Shown here piece after piece: positions 58,123 through 64,000 of a stretch of DNA of 64,000 bases. The stretch comes from Megamerina dolium (taxonomy: Eukaryota > Arthropoda > Insecta > Diptera > Megamerinidae), in contig OY978527.1 in assembly GCA_963854835.1 (NCBI GenBank), forward strand, positions 34,706,540 through 34,770,539. Direction: 5' to 3'. The position numbers and the translations under genes were made by a program. How positions within the stretch are numbered: the first letter of the stretch is position 1; every line of letters starts with the position of its first letter. The notes under the pieces were generated by a model that was not told the origin of the DNA, searched no databases, and worked only from the letters and a program-made list of their open reading frames with translations.

Positions 58123-58479
58123 AAAAAAAAAAATAATAAATATGTGGCACTTAAAGCCCCAAAGGGCTCATTGGCCGAGCTTCTCTTCCATTACTGTTGT
58201 GCGTCTTAAATTTTGGACAATATTAGAATGGACCTACTTATTTTAGCCGGTTCCGAACGGCAGAACACTTGTGACATCACTTTGTCACAGAGTTCTTTTA
58301 GAAGCTTTTTCATAGCAAGTTGTTACTGTCGGAAGAATTGCCAATTGCTTGCCGGCAGGTGGGTACCGTTCGAAAGAAAAATCGTATCGATATTAAATTT
58401 GTTATGCATCAACCGGGGATTGAACCACGACCTACAGATCAGAAGTCGTACACACTAACCACTGAGCTACGGCACCCAC
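58123..58479 (-). repeat. tRNA-derived SINE, full length, with 11-bp target duplication
   Basis: Plus-strand order is A-rich tail (58123-58140), GTGGCACTTAAAGCCCCAAA, body, and head ending ACTGAGCTACGGCACCCAC at 58479. The duplication ATATTATAGAA lies at 58112-58122 and 58480-58490. Box B is intact apart from one lost base; a small deletion lies near GTGACATCACTTTGTCACAG. Otherwise close to the young copies. Confidence 0.93.
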
Positions 58480-59092
58480 ATATTATAGAAGTTATCATAA
58501 AATACACCAAGTTTCAGTTTAAGTCGGTTGGAACATTCATCATTCAAATATTTTGCTTTTGAATCAAGTTAACGATAGCATTCGTTCATGACCGAACACA
58601 TTACAAAAATTTCTACTGGACAATATTTAAATATAAATTTTTCGTTAACACAAATTTTCTAATTGTTTCCAATACTCCGTCCTTTTTTTTTATATATTGT
58701 ACCATATATTTATTTTGTCTTCTCACAATAGGTTTTCATACAAACTTTTAGTTTGAAATAATATATTTAAACGGTTTGTTTTTAGTATCAATTGTTTTAT
58801 TGAAATATTTTTGTATTTTTTTTCGTTTAGTTAATTTAATGAAAAATAACTTTTTAAGTCAATTTCAAAAATTACTTTTCAGTTACTATTATTGATGATG
58901 TCATATGAGGAGTAACTTTAAAAAAGGTAGTAAATCCATTTATCAATATTGTTGACCAATAGGGACATATTTTTAATAAAATGTGAAGTTTTAGTTTCGT
59001 AATAGTATGCTGTTACTAAATCGTAGCGTTCTACTCTAAATCATTCATATTAAGCAAACTAATGATTAAGGACGTGGCTGGCAGAAAGATGG

Positions 59093-59227
59093 ATGCTGTA
59101 TCTGAGTGGTTAGTGCGTTGGCCTGGTGATCCATAGGTCGTTCGTTCGATCTCTGTATTCTGTGTGACAAAGCTCAGAAAAGGTGATGGCAAAAGTTCCT
59201 AATGTAAGTAGGTCCCTTATAATACTT
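59093..59227 (+). repeat. tRNA-derived SINE copy, internally deleted
   Basis: Head GATGCTGTATCTGAGTGGTT with a changed box A and TCGTTCGATCTC as box B, then a jump to GTGTGACAAAGCTCAGAAAA, GTGATGGCAAAAG and AAGTAGGTCCCTTATAATAC. About 120 bases of the body are missing. Confidence 0.75.
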
Positions 59228-59244
59228 GCATACTTACTTACGTG

Positions 59245-59710
59245 ACCATTGCAAGCGAAAACGATTGAGATCGAATTTAGAGTATGCTTCGCCAGCCATC
59301 TCTGTCCTTCACTAGCTGGCGCCAGTTAGACATTTCAAGTGCAGTTCAAGTATTTTATCTTTACAACGAATGTTAGGTCTGGCTCATCTGAATCGTCCAC
59401 CAGCTGATTCCGAATATAGCACTCTCTTAGATGGAGCATGTTCTTTCATTCACTCAACATAACGTAGCCAGTGTAGCCGTTGATACGTTTTACTATGCCG
59501 GTGTCGGCATACAGTTCATACAGCTCATGGTTGTACCTTATTCGATACTCGCCACCAACGCAAATAGGTCCAAAGATTGCGAGTAGAACTTTTCTCTCGA
59601 AAATTCCAATCATTCTCTCCTCTGGGATGGAAATTGTCCAGACTTCGGCACCATAGGTCAGGACAGGCATGAAAACTGTAGTTTTAGTTTTTCGTGGGAC
59701 GGCGTGCAAC
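59245..59710 (-). pseudogene. CFDP2/RTE-like LINE C-terminal fragment, minus strand
   Basis: The minus strand reads KTKTTVFMPVLTYGAEVWTI, SIPEERMIGIFERKVLLAIF, GPICVGGEYRIRYNHELYEL then YADTGIVKRINGYTGYVML and, after frameshifts, SNWRQLVKDRDGWRSIL near 59300. The same blocks as the 36455 copy. It faces the plus-strand copy at 59745-60470. Confidence 0.85.
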
Positions 59711-59744
59711 CTCTTTTTTAACTGTGTTAAAAATAATTAGACTC

Positions 59745-60459
59745 ATGTATGTGTTTCTAGTTTCTAGATGTAGGAGAGCCCACAATTTGCGCCAACTACC
59801 GTGGCAGAAGTCCCCTGAGCATCGCATACAAGGTATTATCGTGCGTATTGTGTGAAAGATTGAAGCCTATGCTCAGCAACCTGATTGGAACGAGGGCAAG
59901 ACGAAGTACCTAGTGTCTATTTTGGAACGAGCATCAACAATTGTAATGACGTCAGCCTGGAGATCATGCGTAGGATAACTCTTGCTAACAAGTGTTACTT
60001 TGGGCTGAGTAAGCAATTGAGTAGTCGAGCCCTCTCTCGAAGATCAATAATCACACTCTACAAGTACCTCATTATACCTGTCCTAACCTATGGCGCAGAA
60101 GCCTGGACAATTTCCACCACGGATAAGAGGATGCTTGGAGTTTTCGAGAGAAAAGTTTATGGCGAGTACCGAATGAGTTACAACGATGAGCTGTATGAGC
60201 TGTACGCTGAGCTGTGGCTGCGCTAGCTAGGTCATGTCGAGCGAATAGAAGAAGGCGCTCCAGCGAAGAGGGTATTCAATTTGGCACTCGCTGGAGGACG
60301 CAGAAGAAGAGGAAGACCAAACCTCCGTTGGAAGTACCAAATGTTGGGTAATCTGTCGGCGCTCGAATTATCCAATTGGCGCCAGCAAGCGAAGAGCAGA
60401 TAAGACTGGCGCCGCATTATATATACGGCCTAAATGGATCGTCGATTGTTATGGCCACA

Positions 60460-60470
<11 letters not shown>
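59745..60470 (+). pseudogene. CFDP2/RTE-like LINE with internal deletion, plus strand
   Basis: It begins with the start of the RT domain (ICANYRGRSPLSIAYKVLSC then VLCERLKPMLSNLIG, 59788-59887) and jumps from there straight to NEGKTKYLVS, so the RT palm with YADD is deleted. It continues with the same blocks as the 36455 copy (FGTSINNCNDVSLEIMRRIT, AEAWTISTTDKRMLGVFERK), a second deletion removing IFGPICVGG, then RMSYNDELYELYAELWLR, stop, and RSRRRGRPNLRWKYQ-like text to about 60430. It runs into (AAG)n after GGCCACAT. Confidence 0.87.
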
Positions 60471-60490
<20 letters not shown>

Positions 60491-60504
60491 AAGAAGAAGA
60501 AGAA
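60459..60504. repeat. Microsatellite (AAG)n at the 3' end of the LINE
   Basis: About fifteen AAG units starting directly after the 3' end of the RTE-like copy. RTE-clade elements often end in short tandem repeats, so this may be a grown LINE tail. Confidence 0.9.
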
Positions 60505-62439
60505 AAAGATGTGTATTTGATGGGACTATAGTTGCGTAATTGACTTTAAATTGTAAACCTGCAAAAACAGTTGCTGTTGACTTGAAAAAGTGAGGCAGCG
60601 TTTGAACGCAGATAATGTTTAACGCAACGCAATGCAATAGCGGATCCATACAAAAAAAAACTCACTTAGGAAAACATCAAAGAGAATTAATGTGAAATTA
60701 GAATTTGGAAATTTGCAAGAAAGAAAGCAAATAATTAAAAATGATTAAATAATAAAAATTTGATCTTATTACAAAATTTTGTTTTATATTTCAAAATCAA
60801 TGATTACTTATGAGTACACCTATTATGTAATTTATACTAAAGAATTAAAAATAATTTACAGAAAACTAATATGATGTTAAAATTCGAAACAAAATATGTA
60901 TATAAATATTATGTATGCAATTGCCTACCCTACTACTCATAAATACTACTCATACATACATAGTTTATATGTACATGAGTACATGAATGCAAATCTACTC
61001 ATTTCGTTGATATAACAACGAATATATCATCCAATTATTTATAAACAGGACTTGTATGTATTTATATTAGTGTGATTAACATAATTAAACTATCTGCAAT
61101 TTTCAAGAGGTATTTCATAAGGTATTCTAACTTATTGACCATGATCCATATACATCGCCCCTCAAAATTCATTTCAAAAATTGCATTGAATAACTTATGA
61201 TCATGATTCAAATTGGATCAAATTTAACATATTGCTTATTTAGGTAAAAAAAAAAAAAATTACGAAAATATATGAATAAAAAATCACAAGTAAATCACAA
61301 ATCAGAAGAAAAATCACTCAGTACAACTCTGAACCACTCTAATATACATAATATGTATGTATTACCTGTCATTTCGCGCATATTACGTACAAAATTGTAC
61401 TACATAATATGAACAAAGTTTTCCCAATTAAACTTCAGTTTTAATTAAACGGCTTATATCTCGAGTTACAAATGCTGCTGCGGCTGATGATGATGATCTG
61501 TATAATGAAGGTAATATTTACATGTATACAATATACGAATCCATACAGTACAGCATACATGGCCGAGCAACGAAAACTCAACTAGTTCTAGTTTCAGTCA
61601 AAATATATAATTGCCATACTGTAACACACTGTACAATTAACTAAAAATGGCAATTGGCCGTCATTGGAACTGCTGGGATTCTATCATCCACATGGCAAAA
61701 TAATAAACTCATACATATGCATTGTACATACATACTTACATATGTTGCATACATATGTGCATATTCATCAGGTGTATAAGTATCTTGTATCTAATGAGTC
61801 CAACTTAAAGATGGCGCACTGTACTTGTAGAACGCTGATATATAATACACAATATATTGCGTGCTTCCAAGTGTGTGCGTGTCTGTATGTGTTTGCTTCA
61901 CGTTGCATAACTTTATGAGAACAGATGTACTAGATGAATGCAAGTGAGCCTAATTAAAATGCTGAAAACATTAAATGCAATTTGTGTTGTCGTTGTTGTT
62001 CTTGTTGTTATTTTGGCACGACGCCATTGCGTATACTAAGAAGTGTGAGTATGTATATGGCTAATAATATGTATAAACCTATAATACAACAGAAATTTGC
62101 ATTTTATTTGGTTTCCACGATTTAATTTTATGTAAATAAATTTTTATAAAGAGTATCAAATTTCAAGATAAGGTGATAAAATGATTTAGTGTTGATTAGT
62201 ATTATTTATTGTTAATTAGCGGCTATTATCGATGTTGGGGCATCTTCTTCAAAGTCGTTCCCTTGGGAATCATTTTTAAGGTAGGACCATTAGTTAAAGT
62301 TGGCAGAGCACTGAATCAGATAAATTGTGCTTAACTCATTAACGGCGGATGAGTATTTAAATAAACATAAAAGAAGCGCGAAAATGAGGGTTGGAGGAGT
62401 TATCGCACCAATTCTTTTTTTTATGCTAAAGAAAAGTGG
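60505..62439. other. No gene seen
   Basis: AT-rich with ATACATA-type runs (60950-60980, 61710-61770) and an A-run at 61246-61259. No coding similarity noticed. Confidence 0.5.
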
Positions 62440-62905
62440 ATAAATAATGATACAAAATTATAATGCCAAGTTGGACCAAATCGTTCGAAAAGATTGGGAT
62501 TAAGAACCCCGCTACCCAAGTAATTAAGGCTGCGCTTTGCACTCCTAGGCCAGTGCAGAGGCGTTATGGTATTTCCTTTGTTCCTCTGGACCAATTTTTA
62601 TGTGGTTAGTAAGCCTACAGTAATCTGCAGCATTTCAGTATTTATTTTGATATCTTATCTGGTAAGTTTTAGCGTATATCCTAATACGCTCAGGCTCAAT
62701 GAACTTTTTTGACTGTGTCACGTATGCCCATTTGGCCTCTCCAGTATTCCATTAGGCTTTGTTTTGTCCCTTCGCTTATTAAGTTATGTGTAAAACTACT
62801 ATTTAAACTATAGAAGTGTTCTGGACCTATTAAAGGAGTACCTGCACTCTTCTCGACCGGTCGATTTGTGCTTTGGTTGTCTTCATGCCCCAAATTTTCA
62901 GATAG
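62440..62905 (-). pseudogene. RNase H to C-terminus of a LOA-like LINE, minus strand
   Basis: The minus strand reads GHEDNQSTNRPVEKSAGTPL then IGPEHFYSLNSSFTHNLISE and GTKQSLMEYWRGQMGIRDT (62893-62720). This fits GHxxxxGNEKADELAKKGAxTPLIGPEPF and the following WxxxxG region of LOA-like ORF2. Further left a broken frame gives KRSLNYLGSGVLNPNLFERF near 62540-62480, fitting the end of the terminal zinc-finger region. A third subfamily compared with the 16023 and 29340 fragments. Confidence 0.72.
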
Positions 62906-63284
62906 AAGGTTATAGAGTCACGGAAATCTCCATTACAAGGGTATTGTGAGGTGCAAAACATTTCCAGAAAAACATTGATTGGAGTTTTGAGCTGCCTGGC
63001 TGACTCAGAGAATACATATGTTGGTACTATGAGTACCTACTACGAGTAGTAGGTATTCCCTATAGATAACTGTAAAAACTGTAATTTATTTTCTCATTTG
63101 AATTGCTTTTCGGAAATCTAGTTTTACAATCCCCACTCCAGCACTGCCATCTTCCATTTTAGACTCATGATAATTGTGAGTCCTGTTTGAAAGTTATTGT
63201 TTCTCCAAACAGTGCGTTAATCTTGTCGAAAACTGTGAAGAACGGCAAATTCCATACGAGGTCTACAATCTTAACGCCCCCGTT
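62906..63284. other. No feature seen
   Basis: Possibly more decayed LINE sequence, but no motif is visible. Confidence 0.4.
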
Positions 63285-63780
63285 TTTTTTTTTGTTTGAC
63301 AACAATACGAAAAGAAGCGCAGCACTCAGAGATTTCTTGGTCCATTGTACTGTGTTCGAAGTTCCATTTTATTGTATATTTAAAACTACCCGTTTTCCGA
63401 AGAAATCGGAGTAGATCCTGTGGTGCTAAAGACCCAAGAGTTTCGGCTCTCAGCATGTCATTGTCAAAGACCTCTCACCTGATTCGAGCGAAATCATGTG
63501 CAGTCACATGAAAAACCTTTTCCATGTGCTTTGCCCATAGAAAGTGACCTGTTACCAAGCCGGCTAGCATTCTGCAATCCTCTCTACCTAGTAATAGGGG
63601 AAAGTGCGACCATTTACCCGATATGTTAGGTAACAGGGATTTCGTTCAATTGCAGAAAATCTCAGCTTGCCAGGTCGACTTCTGGACTAGATTAACCCAG
63701 GTGTTGACCAGGTGGTGCCCGGTTAGTTCATATTCGTTTACATGCCTTAGGGTTGCATATGCAACTGTCCTCTTGACCGC
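63285..63780 (-). pseudogene. 3' end of an RNase H-bearing LINE, minus strand
   Basis: A T-run at 63285-63294 is the poly-A tail in complement. The sequence then follows the 16023 copy closely: AAGTTCCATTTTATTGT, CGAAGAAATCGGAGTAGATC, CTCAGCATGTCA, then TTTGCCCATAGAAAGTGACC after a 70-base deletion that removes the zinc finger, and on to TGCCAGGTCGACTTCTGGAC. It ends near 63780 where a different LINE begins. Confidence 0.87.
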
Positions 63781-63784
63781 AAGG

Positions 63785-64000
63785 TGCAGAGGGGGAAGAC
63801 ATGTGATAATTGCAAAACTCGTTCATCCAACTTTGGAATATACTTGTACTGTCTGGAATTCCCAAAACAATTGCTATATTGAAAGTTGGCCTCAAACTCA
63901 TTATATTTCTCCTTGTGAAAATCGCTTAAAATTGCTGCAATTACCTACACTTAAGAATAGAAGGGTAATATTACTTTGTCATAAATTTGCTTGGTGTTGA
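63785..64000 (+). pseudogene. RT C-terminal fragment of another LINE, cut by the window edge
   Basis: A plus-strand frame reads LVHPTLEYTCTVWNSQNNCY then IESWPQTHYISPCENRLKLL and QLPTLKNRRVILLCHKFAW, stop at 63998. It resembles the LVRPxLEYxSxVWNP...RLxxLxLxSLxxRR region that follows the RT domain in jockey/CR1-like elements. There is an internal deletion between the two blocks. Continuation outside the window cannot be seen. Confidence 0.72.

Noticed and set aside
59885..60226. Host craniofacial development protein 2 gene
   Set aside because: The similarity is to LINE-encoded proteins often given that name; multiple copies with truncations and deletions in this window show it is a mobile element.

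Overview
This is AT-rich eukaryotic DNA from an insect, most likely a higher fly and possibly a tephritid fruit fly. The basis is composition, abundant short microsatellites (CAGC, TTG, TA, AAG), and the kinds of transposon relics present; assignment below 'insect' is inference. I found no intact host gene, no real tRNA or rRNA gene, and nothing prokaryotic. The window looks like intergenic DNA or a very large intron that has been a landing site for transposons. Nearly every stretch with recognisable protein similarity is a piece of a mobile element.

Layout. 1-16 kb: a tandem duplication, a tRNA-derived SINE family that recurs across the window, mauritiana-type and maT-like mariner relics, two decayed LTR-retrotransposon gag regions (2.6-2.96 kb and 12.6-14.1 kb) and a non-coding element with TTAA-flanked inverted repeats (11.6-12.5 kb). 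16-26 kb: LINE 3' ends, a full-length but dead irritans-type mariner with inverted repeats (17.75-18.9 kb), a young SINE, and a Tc1/mariner transposon of the DUF4817 type (22.06-23.37 kb) nested inside an R1/LOA-like LINE. 26-44 kb: more DUF4817-type copies, a mauritiana mariner split by a LINE tail (34.5-36.1 kb), a CFDP2/RTE-like reverse transcriptase tail, an internally deleted mariner and a short hairpin. 44.8-45.2 kb: a foldback-like element whose inverted arms are built from 30-bp tandem units. 46-64 kb: SINEs, LINE endonuclease, RNase H and RT fragments, a jockey-clade LINE with a clean RT reading frame and poly-A tail (51.2-52.7 kb), a mariner with inverted repeats (53.1-54.3 kb), an inverted pair of CFDP2/RTE-like copies and a LINE fragment running off the right edge.

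None of the elements looks capable of moving itself. The nearest are the DUF4817-type transposon (one missing T in a T-run and one catalytic Asp changed to Tyr) and the jockey RT (5' truncated). The SINE copies at 4.74 kb and 21.22 kb differ at about four positions and have perfect target duplications, so that family moved recently using enzymes supplied from elsewhere. The most unusual structures are the foldback-like array, the TTAA-flanked element, the 80-bp triplication upstream of the gag gene, and the inverted LINE pair that could fold as a hairpin transcript.
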